In this document: positions 48,667 through 57,258 of the stretch, piece by piece
Layout of the letters: every line of letters starts with the position of its first letter
Numbering within the stretch: position 1 is the stretch's first letter
NCBI GenBank assembly: GCA_963720735.1
Contig: CAVRGL010000010.1
Location: 186,001 to 250,000, forward strand
Origin: JBBRHQ01 sp963720735
Lineage (GTDB): Bacteria > Actinomycetota > Thermoleophilia > Solirubrobacterales > 70-9
Reading direction: 5' to 3'
Length of the DNA: 64,000 bases
The notes under the pieces: generated by a model
Databases searched by the model: none
The model's input: the letters and a program-made list of their open reading frames with translations, nothing else
What the model was told of the DNA's origin: nothing
Translations under genes and position numbers: made by a program

Positions 48667-49929
48667 TCAGGAGGCCTCGCCGGACTGGCGGAGCAGCGCC
48701 GAGGTCGTCTGCTCGAGCACCCTTCGCCAGGCCGAGGTCTGCTCGGGCTCCTCGTCGGAGACCTGCTTGATCACCTTGCGGACCCGGCGGGCGGAGATCT
48801 CGATGTCATGGCGCTCGGCGATCTCCTGGTAGCGCTTGTAGTCCTTGGCGAGGGCGACGGTGACCGACTCGAAGCCGTGGCGGGCGATCGCCAGGCGCTG
48901 GGAGTAGTCCATCACCGAGGTCCCGAACATCAGCTCGTCGTTGGGCTCGGGCTCGATCAGCAGAATGTCGACCCCCGGATACTTCTCCTGCCAGAAGGCG
49001 ACCGCCTGGTGGAGGCGGGCGTGGGCGATCAGCTTGAAGGTCTGGTTGGCGATCGCGGGCAGGCCCATGTCGGAGACCCGGCGCACCCGGGTCCCGAGGA
49101 AGGTTGGGATCTGGCGCTTGAAGTCGTTGACGTAGGGGACCAGCGGGTTGACGACGACGATGAACTTCGCCCCGCGCTCGACCGCGATATCGACGTTGGT
49201 GGTCGAGCGGATCCCACCGTCGATCAGCTGGCGGCCCTTCAGCTCGACCGGCTCGTAGACGACCGGCAGCGCGGTCGAGCACTCGACCGCCTTGGAGATC
49301 GGCACATCGGCCCAGTCGCCCTCGCCGAGGATGATCCGCTCGCAGGTATCGAGGTCGGTGGCGGTCAGATACAGCTCGCGGTCGAGCAGGCGGAAATCGT
49401 TGACGCGGTCAGGGTCGGAGAGCACCTCCTCGACGTAGCGACCGATCCCGCTGCCGGAATAGATGCCGGTGGGCAGGCCCTCGGCGAGGCCAACGCCGAT
49501 GTCCATCAGTGAGAGGTCGCTGAGGTTGGATAGCAGCTTGCGGGCGGTGCCGATCAGCCGCAGCGGCATCACCGCCGCCTTTTCGAGGTAAGCGCGGTAG
49601 TTGGGGCGCAGCAGGGTCCCCAGGTCGACGTCCTCGATCGGCGAGGGCAGGCGCTTGTTCAGCACCCGCATCATCTCCTCCGGGGTCACCCCATTGGCGA
49701 GCAGCGAGGCGACGAAGGAGCCGGCGCTGGTGCCGACATATACGTCGAAATCATTCACCGTGCGGTTGACGGCGAGCAGGTCGAAGGCACGCAGCGCGCC
49801 GATCTCGTAGACCCCACCTGTGAATCCCCCGCCGCCGAGGACGAGAGCAGTCTTCGAACGACGCCTCTTTGTCCGAGTCGCCTTCCGGCCCTGGCCGGAG
49901 GGCGTCTCGAGCTTGACGACCTTGCCCAT
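48667..49929 (-). CDS. Patatin-like phospholipase
   Basis: A 420-residue lipid acyl hydrolase. The Ser-Asp dyad is in VYVGTSAGSFVASLLA (GxSxG near 70) and QLIDGGIRSTTNVD (DGG near 238), and the oxyanion loop is LVLGGGGFTGGVYEIGAL near 29. A basic N-terminus (GRKATRTKRRRSK) precedes the domain. The C-terminal extension beyond about 310 (VDILLIEPEPNDELMFG...) matches the longer actinobacterial branch. TAATCG lies 8 nt before the ATG. Confidence 0.92.
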   Translation of the reverse strand: MGKVVKLETPSGQGRKATRTKRRRSKTALVLGGGGFTGGVYEIGALRAFDLLAVNRTVNDFDVYVGTSAGSFVASLLANGVTPEEMMRVLNKRLPSPIEDVDLGTLLRPNYRAYLEKAAVMPLRLIGTARKLLSNLSDLSLMDIGVGLAEGLPTGIYSGSGIGRYVEEVLSDPDRVNDFRLLDRELYLTATDLDTCERIILGEGDWADVPISKAVECSTALPVVYEPVELKGRQLIDGGIRSTTNVDIAVERGAKFIVVVNPLVPYVNDFKRQIPTFLGTRVRRVSDMGLPAIANQTFKLIAHARLHQAVAFWQEKYPGVDILLIEPEPNDELMFGTSVMDYSQRLAIARHGFESVTVALAKDYKRYQEIAERHDIEISARRVRKVIKQVSDEEPEQTSAWRRVLEQTTSALLRQSGEAS

Positions 49930-49937
49930 GTGAGGGT

Positions 49938-49943
49938 CGATTA
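49938..49943 (-). promoter_or_regulatory. -10-like element of the patatin gene
   Basis: TAATCG on the minus strand, 8 nt before ATG 49929; an imperfect TANNNT. Confidence 0.3.
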
Positions 49944-50017
49944 TCGCATGCTGGCCGGGCAGCCAGGCGCTGGTGCGCTCCCGGCGCTGGTCACGGGTCT
50001 GGTGTGCGACGGCGCGC

Positions 50018-50023
50018 TAACCT
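50018..50023 (+). promoter_or_regulatory. -10 element of the PBP4 gene
   Basis: TAACCT, 7 nt before TTG 50031; it supports that start over the upstream GTG at 50004, which it would leave untranscribed. Confidence 0.45.
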
Positions 50024-50030
50024 CGGCCGC

Positions 50031-51389
50031 TTGCCCAGGCACCCCGCCCTCCGAGCGCTGATCCCAGGCGTGATCGTGGCACTTGCCACGATCCTGGCAG
50101 CGCTCGCCCCCCTTGCCTCGGCACGATCGGAGCCGGCGCCGCTGCCGAATCCCGACCGGCCGGCGACGACTCCGGTCGCGGGCGGCGCGCTCGCCTCCGG
50201 CTCGGGGAGGCTGAGCCGCGGCAAGCTCTGCCGCGCTCTGCGCCGGCGGCTGATCCGCGGCGGCGGGCACAGCAGCGGGGTGTTCGTGCTCGACGCCGCC
50301 AGCGGCAGGGCCGTCTGCCATCACGCCGCGCGCACCCGCCGCCCGCTGGCCTCGAACATGAAGATCTTCACCACGGCGACCGCGCTGGGGCGCTTCGGGC
50401 CCGACGCCCGCCTGCCGACCCGGCTGCTGGCCACCGGCCCGCTCGACCGCAGCGGCGTGCTGCGCGGCAGCCTCTACCTGAAGGGGGGCGGTGACCCGGC
50501 GCTGGGCTCCCCGCCCTTCTACGAGACCTTCCTCGGCGGCCTCGGCACCGACTTGTTCGCGCTGACCAAGCGGGTCCGGGCGGCCGGGATCAAGCGGGTC
50601 ACCGGCCGCCTTTACGCCGATGACTCCTTCTTCGACAGGCTGCGCGGCGTCGCCGATTCCGGCTACCGCACGAGCCCTTACATCGGACCTCTCTCGGGCC
50701 TCTCCTTCAACTCCGGGTTCTCCAGCTCGAGCGCCCGCAGCTTCGCCGCCAATCCCGCCCGCCTCGCCGCGGCGAAGCTGGCCCGCTCGCTGCGAAGGCA
50801 CGGGGTCAAGGTGAAGGCACGGGTCGCGATTCGCCAGGCCCCGGCGCGGGGCACGGAGCCGCTCGGCGCGGTGCGCTCGCCGAGGATGTCGCGCCTGACC
50901 AACGAGACCGACGTCGACTCGAACAATTTCTTCGCCGAGATGCTGCTGAAGGGGATCGGCGCCTACTACGGGGGCGCCGGCAGCACCCGCGCCGGCGCGA
51001 GGGTGGTCGAGAGCTTCGCCCGAAACCATGGCTCGGCCGTGCACGCCGTGGACGGCTCGGGGCTGACCCGCACCAACAAGGCCTCACCGGCCGCCGTGGT
51101 GCGGCTGCTCCGCGCGGTCCGCTCCGAGGACTTCGGCGGCGCCTTCGTCCGCTCCCTCGCGATCGCAGGGCGCGAGGGAACCGTCGCCGACCGGATGCGG
51201 GGCAGCGCCGCCGCCGGCCATTGCCGCACCAAGACGGGGACGATCAGCGGCGTCAGCAACCTCTCCGGCTACTGCTTCAACCGCTCCGGCAAGTCGATGG
51301 TCTTCTCGATCCTGATGGCAAGCGTCCGTAACCTCGATCTCGCCCACCTCGAGCAGGACCGGATGGCCGCCCTGATCGCCCGCTACTGA
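50031..51389 (+). CDS. dacB: D-alanyl-D-alanine carboxypeptidase/endopeptidase (PBP4, peptidase S13)
   Basis: About 452 residues. From TTG 50031 a signal peptide follows at once (LPRHPALRALIPGVIVALAT). The catalytic SxxK is PLASNMKIFTTATALG, the SxN is VDSNNFFAEMLLK and the KTG is CRTKTGTISGVSN, the full set of S13 active-site motifs. VYIKGGGDP-like LYLKGGGDPAL marks the inserted domain. It trims or cleaves peptidoglycan cross-links outside the membrane. Cys pairs (KLCRAL...AVCHH, GHCRTK...GYCFN) may form disulfides. It ends at a strong hairpin. Confidence 0.92.
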   Translation: MPRHPALRALIPGVIVALATILAALAPLASARSEPAPLPNPDRPATTPVAGGALASGSGRLSRGKLCRALRRRLIRGGGHSSGVFVLDAASGRAVCHHAARTRRPLASNMKIFTTATALGRFGPDARLPTRLLATGPLDRSGVLRGSLYLKGGGDPALGSPPFYETFLGGLGTDLFALTKRVRAAGIKRVTGRLYADDSFFDRLRGVADSGYRTSPYIGPLSGLSFNSGFSSSSARSFAANPARLAAAKLARSLRRHGVKVKARVAIRQAPARGTEPLGAVRSPRMSRLTNETDVDSNNFFAEMLLKGIGAYYGGAGSTRAGARVVESFARNHGSAVHAVDGSGLTRTNKASPAAVVRLLRAVRSEDFGGAFVRSLAIAGREGTVADRMRGSAAAGHCRTKTGTISGVSNLSGYCFNRSGKSMVFSILMASVRNLDLAHLEQDRMAALIARY

Positions 51390-51392
51390 AGG

Positions 51393-51435
51393 GTGGGACC
51401 TTTCAACCGCCTATATGGCGCCTCAAAGGTCCCAC
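51393..51435. terminator. Hairpin between convergent genes
   Basis: Perfect 11-bp arms GTGGGACCTTT (51393-51403) and AAAGGTCCCAC (51425-51435), with a second small stem (GCC/GGC) in the loop, 3 nt after the dacB stop. No long T tract. It faces the end of the hydrolase-cyclase gene on the other strand and may serve both. Confidence 0.7.
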
Positions 51436-51482
51436 GTCTGGTGGGTCGTGACGAAACTGTGGAGTGTTGCCGCGAAGACTGA

Positions 51483-52808
51483 CTAGGCGACCGCGTAGAG
51501 ACGCCACTCACCCGGGACGCCCTTCAGGTCCCGGACTCCGCGGTCGGCGAACTCGATTCCCGAGCCCACCACCAGGTCGCGGACGGTCTGGGAGACGAGG
51601 ATCTCCCCCGGCTCCGCAGCCGAGCTGACCCTGGCGCCGATGTGGACGGCGATCCCACCGAGATCCTCGCCGATCCGCTCGCACTCGCCGGTGTGGACGC
51701 CCGCCCGTATCGGCAGGTCGAGCGGCTCCAGCGCCCGCCCGATCTCGGCCGCGGCGGTTATCGCCCGGGCCGGTCCGTCGAAGCTCGCCAGCAGCCCGTC
51801 CCCGGTTCCCTTGACGTAGCGGCCCCGCTGCCGTTCGATCTCGCCGCGGCAGATGCGGTCGTGCTCGGAGAGGAGCTCCCGCCAGCGCAGGTCGCCCAGC
51901 GATGCGGCCCGCTCGGTCGAACCGACGATGTCAGTGAATAGAACCGTCGCCAAGGCCCGCTCTGTGGGTGGACCGCTGCGCTGGCCGGTCACGAACTCCT
52001 CGACCTCGCCGAGCACGGCCTCCTGGTCGCCGGCGAAGACGATGTGGTCCGAGCCCGGCAGCTCGACGCTCCTCGCACCCGGGATTCCCTCGGCGACGAG
52101 GCGCGATAGCCGTGGCGGGATCAGGCGGTCCTCGTCCCGCCAGAGGATCAGCGCGGGGACGCGAACCAAGGGCAGCAGCGGCCTGACGTCCATCTGCTCG
52201 TACATCTCCCACAAAGCCCGTCCCCCTGCCGGGCCGCTTCCGTAACGCATCAGCTTCGCCCACCACTTCCGCGTCTCCTCGTCGTCGGCAAGGCTCGGTG
52301 CCCAGAAGCCGAGCATCGACGGGTCGCCCCAGCTCTCGACCATCGCCTTGTTGAACTGCCGCAGCATCTTCACATCGATGCCCTGCGGGTAGTCAGGGGC
52401 GGCGGCCATCCGCGCGTAGGTGCCGAACTCGATCAGTGAGGTGGTCCGGTCAGGATGGCCGGCGGCGAACATGGTCGCCGCCGAACCGCCCTCGGACAAG
52501 CCGAAGATCACCGTCGAGGAGGAATGGGCCGCGTCGAGCACGGCCATCATGTCCTCGACGACGGCTTCAATCGTGTAGCGGCCGGCGTCGCGGTCGGAGA
52601 GCCCCATGCCACGCTTGTCGAAGCAGATCACGCGGGCGAAGCTCGCGAGCCGCTCGAGGAAGCGCTGCGAACGGGGGAGCTCGCCCATGATCTCGAGGTG
52701 GCTGATGAAGCCCGGGACGAGGATCAGGTCCGTCGGGCCCTCGCCGAAGCTGGCATATGCGATCGAAACCTCGCCGTTCTTCGCGTAGCGGATCGGCCCC
52801 ATCTCCAT
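51483..52808 (-). CDS. Alpha/beta hydrolase fused to a class III adenylate/guanylate cyclase
   Basis: A 441-residue two-domain protein. Residues 1-275 form an alpha/beta hydrolase: DLILVPGFISHLE, nucleophile in VIFGLSEGGSAATMF (GLSEGG near 103), acid region LILWRDEDRLIP, His in LPGSDHIVFAGD near 252. Residues about 285-441 form a class III cyclase: ATVLFTDIVGSTERA (metal Asp), RYVKGTGDGLLASFDGPARA (second Asp), RAGVHTGECERIGEDLGGIAVHIGARV. This architecture occurs in actinobacteria. It may link binding or hydrolysis of a small ligand to cyclic nucleotide signalling. A TAGGAT box ends 6 nt before the ATG. Confidence 0.9.
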   Translation of the reverse strand: MEMGPIRYAKNGEVSIAYASFGEGPTDLILVPGFISHLEIMGELPRSQRFLERLASFARVICFDKRGMGLSDRDAGRYTIEAVVEDMMAVLDAAHSSSTVIFGLSEGGSAATMFAAGHPDRTTSLIEFGTYARMAAAPDYPQGIDVKMLRQFNKAMVESWGDPSMLGFWAPSLADDEETRKWWAKLMRYGSGPAGGRALWEMYEQMDVRPLLPLVRVPALILWRDEDRLIPPRLSRLVAEGIPGARSVELPGSDHIVFAGDQEAVLGEVEEFVTGQRSGPPTERALATVLFTDIVGSTERAASLGDLRWRELLSEHDRICRGEIERQRGRYVKGTGDGLLASFDGPARAITAAAEIGRALEPLDLPIRAGVHTGECERIGEDLGGIAVHIGARVSSAAEPGEILVSQTVRDLVVGSGIEFADRGVRDLKGVPGEWRLYAVA

Positions 52809-52814
52809 GCTCCG

Positions 52815-52820
52815 ATCCTA
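52815..52820 (-). promoter_or_regulatory. -10 element of the hydrolase-cyclase gene (leaderless spacing)
   Basis: TAGGAT on the minus strand with exactly 6 nt to ATG 52808. Confidence 0.5.
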
Positions 52821-52833
52821 CGGCCCGGGAAAC

Positions 52834-54855
52834 TCAGCCGGCGAGCAGCTCGCGGAGACCCGACTCGTCGAGCACCGCCACCCCGAGCTTCTCCGCCTTG
52901 GCCAGCTTCGAGCCCGGGCTCTCGCCGGCGATCACGTAATCGGTCTTCTTCGAGACCGAGTTGGTGACCTTCCCGCCTTCCTCGCGAACCAGGGCGCTCG
53001 CCTCCTCGCGGGTCAGCCCCTCGAGGGTGCCGGTGAGGACCAGCGTCTTTCCCTCCAGGAGCCCGCCCGTGGCGCGGCGCTCGGAGGGATCCTGCTGCAT
53101 CCGCAACCCCTTATCGCGCAGCTTCTCGATCAGGGCCCAGGTCTGATCGTCGGCCAGCGACTCGGCGATCTGCAGGGCCATAACCGGCCCCACTCCCTCG
53201 ACCTCGGCGAGCTGCTCGGGATCGGCGTTATGGATCGCATCGATCGAGCCGAAGTGATCGGCCAGCGCCGTCGCTGTGACGTAGCCGACCCCCGGCAGCC
53301 CCAGCGCGTAGAGCACCCGGGTGAAGGGTCGCCCGCGGGCGACCTCGATCGCCGCAATCAGGTTGCGCGCCGAGACCTCGCCGAACCGCTCCAGAGCGGT
53401 CAGCTTGTCCACGGTCAGGTCGAAGATGTCGGCGACGTCGGTGATCAGGCCCTCTTCGAGGAAGCGCAGCGCCTGCTTCTCGCCGAGCCCGTCGATCTCC
53501 ATCGCCCCCTTGCTGACGAAGTGCTTGACGTGCTGGAAGGACTGGCCCGGGCAGCCGGAGCGGTTGGGGCAGATCGTGAACACGCTGTCGCCGGGCTTCA
53601 CCGTCTCGGTCCCACAGGCCGGGCATCGCTTCGGCGGCTTCGGCCGCCGGGTCCGCTTCGGGCGCCGCTGGAGCATCGGCGAGACGACCTGGGGGATGAC
53701 GTCGCCGGCCCGCATCACCACCACCTCGTCGCCCTCGCGGACGTCCTTGCGCGCCAGGTCCTCCTCATTGTGGAGGGTCGCGGTGGAGACGGTGACGCCG
53801 CCGACGTGAACCGGCTCGAGCATCGCGAAGGGCAGCAGGTGGCCGGTGCGGCCGACGTTCCAGACGACCCTGCGCAGCTTCGTCGTCGCGGTCGTCGGCG
53901 GGAACTTCCAGGCGATTGCCCAGCGCGGCTCGCGCCCCACCACCCCGAGCTCGCGCCAGAGCGCCCGCTCGTCGACCTTGACGACGACCCCGTCGATCTC
54001 GAAATCGAGCTCGTCGCGGCGCTCCTGCCACCAGAGGCAGCGCTCGACCACGGCGTCGATCTCCTCGTGGCGGCCGGTGTCGGGGTTGACCTTGAAGCCG
54101 TGCTCGCGCAGCCAGCCGATCTCGTCGCCGTGGGTGGCGAGGTCGAGACCCTCGGTCGCGCCCAGCCCGTAGCACCAGACCGAGAGCGGGCGCTCGGCGG
54201 CGAGCGCCGGGTCGAGCTGGCGGATCGAGCCGGCGGCCGAGTTGCGAGGGTTGGCGAAGGTCGGCTCGCCCGCTGCGGCGCGTCGCTCGTTGAGCTCGGC
54301 GAAGGCGGCGATCGGAAGGTAGACCTCGCCCCGCACCTCGACCAGCGGCGGCGCGTCCTCCACCCGCAGCGGGATCGCGCCGATCGTCCGCAGGTTGCGG
54401 GTGACGTCCTCGCCCACCCGTCCGTCGCCCCGGGTGGCGCCGCGGACGAAGACGCCATCGCGGTAGGTGAGCGAGATCGCCAGGCCGTCGATCTTCGGCT
54501 CGGTCGTATAGCTGAACTGCGACGCGGTGATGTCGAGGCGCTTGAGGTGGTTGCGGATCCGCGCCTCCCAGGCGCGAAGCTCCTCCTCGTCGCGCGCATT
54601 TCCGAGCGAGAGCATCGGCTCGGTGTGCTCGACCCGTTCGAAATGCTCCAGCGGCGGCGCGCCGACGCGCTGGGTGGGCGAGTCCGGGGTGCGGAGCTCG
54701 GGATTGTGATCCTCGATCCCCCGCAGCTCGTCGATCAGCCGGTCGTACTCGTCATCGCCGATCTCCGGGTCGTCCTCGACGTAGTAGAGCCGGTTGTGGC
54801 GCTCCAGCACCCGCCGCAGCTCGGCCGCGCGCTTGGCCGGGGCCTTGGCGCTCAC
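52834..54855 (-). CDS. ligA: NAD-dependent DNA ligase
   Basis: A 673-residue essential ligase. The adenylated Lys is in YTTEPKIDGLAIS (KxDG, near 118). Ia-type N-terminus RLYYVEDDPEIGDDEYDRL; zinc finger in CPACGTETVK and CPNRSGCPGQ (four Cys, near 405-425); helix-hairpin-helix repeats around 470-560; BRCT at the C-terminus (LLEGKTLVLTGTLEGLTREEA). All domains are in the normal order and the length is typical. It overlaps surE by 4 nt. Confidence 0.97.
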   Translation of the reverse strand: MSAKAPAKRAAELRRVLERHNRLYYVEDDPEIGDDEYDRLIDELRGIEDHNPELRTPDSPTQRVGAPPLEHFERVEHTEPMLSLGNARDEEELRAWEARIRNHLKRLDITASQFSYTTEPKIDGLAISLTYRDGVFVRGATRGDGRVGEDVTRNLRTIGAIPLRVEDAPPLVEVRGEVYLPIAAFAELNERRAAAGEPTFANPRNSAAGSIRQLDPALAAERPLSVWCYGLGATEGLDLATHGDEIGWLREHGFKVNPDTGRHEEIDAVVERCLWWQERRDELDFEIDGVVVKVDERALWRELGVVGREPRWAIAWKFPPTTATTKLRRVVWNVGRTGHLLPFAMLEPVHVGGVTVSTATLHNEEDLARKDVREGDEVVVMRAGDVIPQVVSPMLQRRPKRTRRPKPPKRCPACGTETVKPGDSVFTICPNRSGCPGQSFQHVKHFVSKGAMEIDGLGEKQALRFLEEGLITDVADIFDLTVDKLTALERFGEVSARNLIAAIEVARGRPFTRVLYALGLPGVGYVTATALADHFGSIDAIHNADPEQLAEVEGVGPVMALQIAESLADDQTWALIEKLRDKGLRMQQDPSERRATGGLLEGKTLVLTGTLEGLTREEASALVREEGGKVTNSVSKKTDYVIAGESPGSKLAKAEKLGVAVLDESGLRELLAG

Positions 54856-55682
54856 AGCTCCGCGGCCGCGGCGCTGGCGGAGGCCGACTTCAAGATCGAC
54901 TCGAGATCGAGCCTCCGCAGCCCGCCGATCCCGCCGTGATCGGTGAGGTCGAAGTGGACCGGCGTCACCGAGACCCTGCCGTTGGCGATCGCCGAGAGGT
55001 CAGAGCCCTCCTCGTCCTCGAAGGAGGGCTCGAAGCCGTAGATCTCGTAGCGGCTGCGTCCTGACCCCTCATCGGTGTCGACCAGCTTCAGCTCGTCGTT
55101 GTAGAGGCGCTTTCCGAGGTGGGTGACCTCCACCCCGTCGGGCTCCCCGGCAGGGCAGTTGATGTTGATCAGCGTGCCCTCGGGCATCGGCTCGGAGATC
55201 AGCCTGCGCACCAGCTGCGCCGTGAAAGAGGCGGCGACACCGAAGTCGAAGACCCGGCCGAAGCGGAAGTCCATCTCCCGTTTCGCGGACTGCTGGGAGA
55301 CCGCGATGGCCGGAAGCCCCAGGACGATGCCCTCGAAGGCGGCTGCGACCGTGCCCGAATAGGTGATGTCGTCGCCGAGGTTCGCACCATGGTTGATCCC
55401 GGAGACGATCAGGTCGGGCTTCTGCCCGAGCAGGCCGAGGTCCGCGAAGCGGACGCAGTCGACGGGGGTCCCATCGGTGGCGAAGCCGCTCGTGCCGTCG
55501 CCGAAGGCGACCTCCTCGACCGTCAGCGGGGAGCGGGTGGTGATGCTGCGTGCCGTCGCGCTGCGGTTCGAGTCGGGGGCGATCACGTGGACCTCGATCT
55601 CCTCGAGCCGCCGCAGCTCGCGGCGCAGGGCGTGGAGCCCCTGGGCGCTGATGCCGTCGTCGTTGGTCAGCAGGACCCTCAT
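54852..55682 (-). CDS. surE: 5'/3'-nucleotidase SurE
   Basis: A 276-residue survival nucleotidase. The metal site is MRVLLTNDDGISAQGLHAL (Asp8, Asp9), the middle block VSGINHGANLGDDITYSGTVAAAFEG carries Asn and Ser ligands, and VIAPDSNRSATARSIT is the substrate loop. It dephosphorylates nucleotides, with exopolyphosphatase side activity. About 20 extra residues lie at the Ala-rich C-terminus. TAGAAT lies 7 nt before the ATG. Confidence 0.95.
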   Translation of the reverse strand: MRVLLTNDDGISAQGLHALRRELRRLEEIEVHVIAPDSNRSATARSITTRSPLTVEEVAFGDGTSGFATDGTPVDCVRFADLGLLGQKPDLIVSGINHGANLGDDITYSGTVAAAFEGIVLGLPAIAVSQQSAKREMDFRFGRVFDFGVAASFTAQLVRRLISEPMPEGTLININCPAGEPDGVEVTHLGKRLYNDELKLVDTDEGSGRSRYEIYGFEPSFEDEEGSDLSAIANGRVSVTPVHFDLTDHGGIGGLRRLDLESILKSASASAAAAEL

Positions 55683-55689
55683 CCGGTCG

Positions 55690-55695
55690 ATTCTA
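55690..55695 (-). promoter_or_regulatory. -10 element of surE-ligA
   Basis: TAGAAT on the minus strand, 7 nt before ATG 55682, in the 33-bp gap after truA. Confidence 0.45.
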
Positions 55696-55715
55696 CGGTG
55701 GCTATTGCCGCCCCC

Positions 55716-56450
55716 CTAGTAGGCGACAGAGGCGAGGTAGAGGCCGTGGGCGGGTGCCGTTTCCCCTGCATCCTCGCGGGGCCGTCCCTCGAGCAGGAGG
55801 TCGAACTCAGCACGAGTCGTGCGCCCCCTGCCGACCTCGAGCATGGTGCCGACCATGATCCTCACCATGTTGTGCATGAAGGCATCGGCCTCGATCCAGA
55901 AGGCGGTGATGTCGCCAGGCTCCTCGATCCACTCGGCCCGCAGCACGTCGCGCCGGAAGCGGACGTGATCATTGCGGGCAGGAGTGAAGGCGGTGAAGTC
56001 GTGGGTGCCGAGCAGTGACGCAGCGCAGGCCTGCATCGCATCGAGGTCGTTGCGGTGCGGCCAGAAGAGCGCCCGGCCGCGCTCGAACGGGCTCGGGGTC
56101 GCGCTACGCAGCACCCGGTAGCAGTAGATGCGCGAGCGGGCGTCCCGGCGGGCGTCGAAGCGGTCGGGGGCCGGCTCGGCCCGGCGCACGGCGAGGTCGT
56201 CGGGGCCGAGGCCGTTCAGCCGGCGGGCGAGGTCGCCCGGCACCTCCGCCCCGGTGCGGAAGCTCGCCACCTGCCCCCAGGCGTGGACGCCGGCGTCGGT
56301 GCGACCGGCCACAGTCAACGACACCCGATCGCGAAGGATCGTCTCCAGCGCCGCCTCCAACTCCCCCTGCACGGTGCGCATCCCCGGTTGGGCCGCCCAG
56401 CCGCGAAAACCGGCTCCGTCGTAGGAGATCTCGAGTCGAATCGTGGTCAT
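55716..56450 (-). CDS. truA: tRNA pseudouridine(38-40) synthase
   Basis: A 244-residue enzyme. The catalytic Asp is in VAGRTDAGVHAWGQV near 51. ISYDGAGFRGWAAQP opens the fold; FEVEADAFMHNMVRIMVG-like part (FWIEADAFMHNMVRIMVGT) and RSRIYCYRVLRS are family blocks. It isomerises uridines 38-40 in the anticodon arm. In many bacteria it directly follows rplQ; here a small membrane protein gene on the other strand lies between. Confidence 0.95.
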   Translation of the reverse strand: MTTIRLEISYDGAGFRGWAAQPGMRTVQGELEAALETILRDRVSLTVAGRTDAGVHAWGQVASFRTGAEVPGDLARRLNGLGPDDLAVRRAEPAPDRFDARRDARSRIYCYRVLRSATPSPFERGRALFWPHRNDLDAMQACAASLLGTHDFTAFTPARNDHVRFRRDVLRAEWIEEPGDITAFWIEADAFMHNMVRIMVGTMLEVGRGRTTRAEFDLLLEGRPREDAGETAPAHGLYLASVAY

Positions 56451-56541
56451 CCGGGCGGCCCCACGCTAGCGGTCGGCGAGTCGCGTACCCTGGTGTGCGG
56501 CGCCGGACCCTGCCGGCGCACCGGATGAGAGGAGCGGCCCG

Positions 56542-56793
56542 ATGTCCAACATGAGCGAGAACCAGCGCGCCGGGTTCGAGCGCGCCACCTACTCCGGCAG
56601 CGCCGAGAGAATCAGGCACGGATCGGAGAAGGGTGCACGGATCTACACCGTGTTCGCGACGATCGTCGCCGTGGTGCTGTGCGCCGGCGCCCTCGCCTGG
56701 CTCGACGGGTGGGCGGAGTGGGTGGTGCTGGGCGCGATCGTCGTCACCATGATCGGCTTCATGATCGCGGTCAGCCCGAAACGCCAAGGCTAG
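56542..56793 (+). CDS. Small two-TM membrane protein
   Basis: An 83-residue protein: a polar N-terminus (SENQRAGFERATYSGSAERIRHGSEKG) then two TMs (YTVFATIVAVVLCAGALAWLD and WVVLGAIVVTMIGFMIAV) with a short loop. It starts at ATG 56542 with AGAGGAGC at proper distance; a TACCCT box at 56488-56493 is a possible -10. Unrecognised. It lies between truA and rplQ on the opposite strand, breaking an otherwise conserved order. Confidence 0.7.
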   Translation: MSNMSENQRAGFERATYSGSAERIRHGSEKGARIYTVFATIVAVVLCAGALAWLDGWAEWVVLGAIVVTMIGFMIAVSPKRQG

Positions 56794-56873
56794 AGAGGCG
56801 CACGACCACCCCGGCACGCCCGCAGGCGAAGCCGAGGACGTGGCCGGGCCATTCGTTGTTCCTCGCGCTGGTC

Positions 56874-57227
56874 CTAGACCAGCTCGAGGTAAACCATCTC
56901 GGTCGAGTCCGAGCGGCGCGGGCCGAGCTTGACGATCCGCGTGTAGCCGCCGGGCCGCTCCGAGTAGCGCGGGGCTACCTCCTCGAACAGCTTGTGCACG
57001 GCGAACTTGTCGTTGTGGAGGGCCGCCAAGGCTTGCCGGCGCGCATGGAGGTCGCCCCGCTTGGCGAGGGTGATCAGCTGCTCGACCTCCGGCTTCACCG
57101 CCTTCGCCTTGGCCTGCGTCGTCTTGATCCGCTCGTGCTCGATCAGCTGCTTCGAGAGGTTGGCCATCAGCGCCCTGCGATGAGCGGCCGGGCGACTCAG
57201 CTTGTTGCGCTTTCGAGCGTGACGCAT
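56874..57227 (-). CDS. rplQ: 50S ribosomal protein L17
   Basis: A 117-residue protein of the large subunit. MRHARKRNKLSRPAAHRRALMANLSKQLIEHERIKTT is the standard L17 start (quoted as MRHARKRNKLSRPAAHRRAL and LIEHERIKTT), with the C-terminus GPRRSDSTEMVYLELV. Last gene of the alpha operon, 31 nt after rpoA. Confidence 0.97.
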   Translation of the reverse strand: MRHARKRNKLSRPAAHRRALMANLSKQLIEHERIKTTQAKAKAVKPEVEQLITLAKRGDLHARRQALAALHNDKFAVHKLFEEVAPRYSERPGGYTRIVKLGPRRSDSTEMVYLELV

Positions 57228-57258
57228 GCCTTCCCCTCCGCTCCGCTCTCCCGCGGCC

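Noticed and set aside
52807..54939. 710-codon plus-strand frame antisense to ligA
   Set aside because: The minus strand encodes a complete LigA with all motifs; the plus frame is low-complexity Arg/Asp/Leu-rich shadow.
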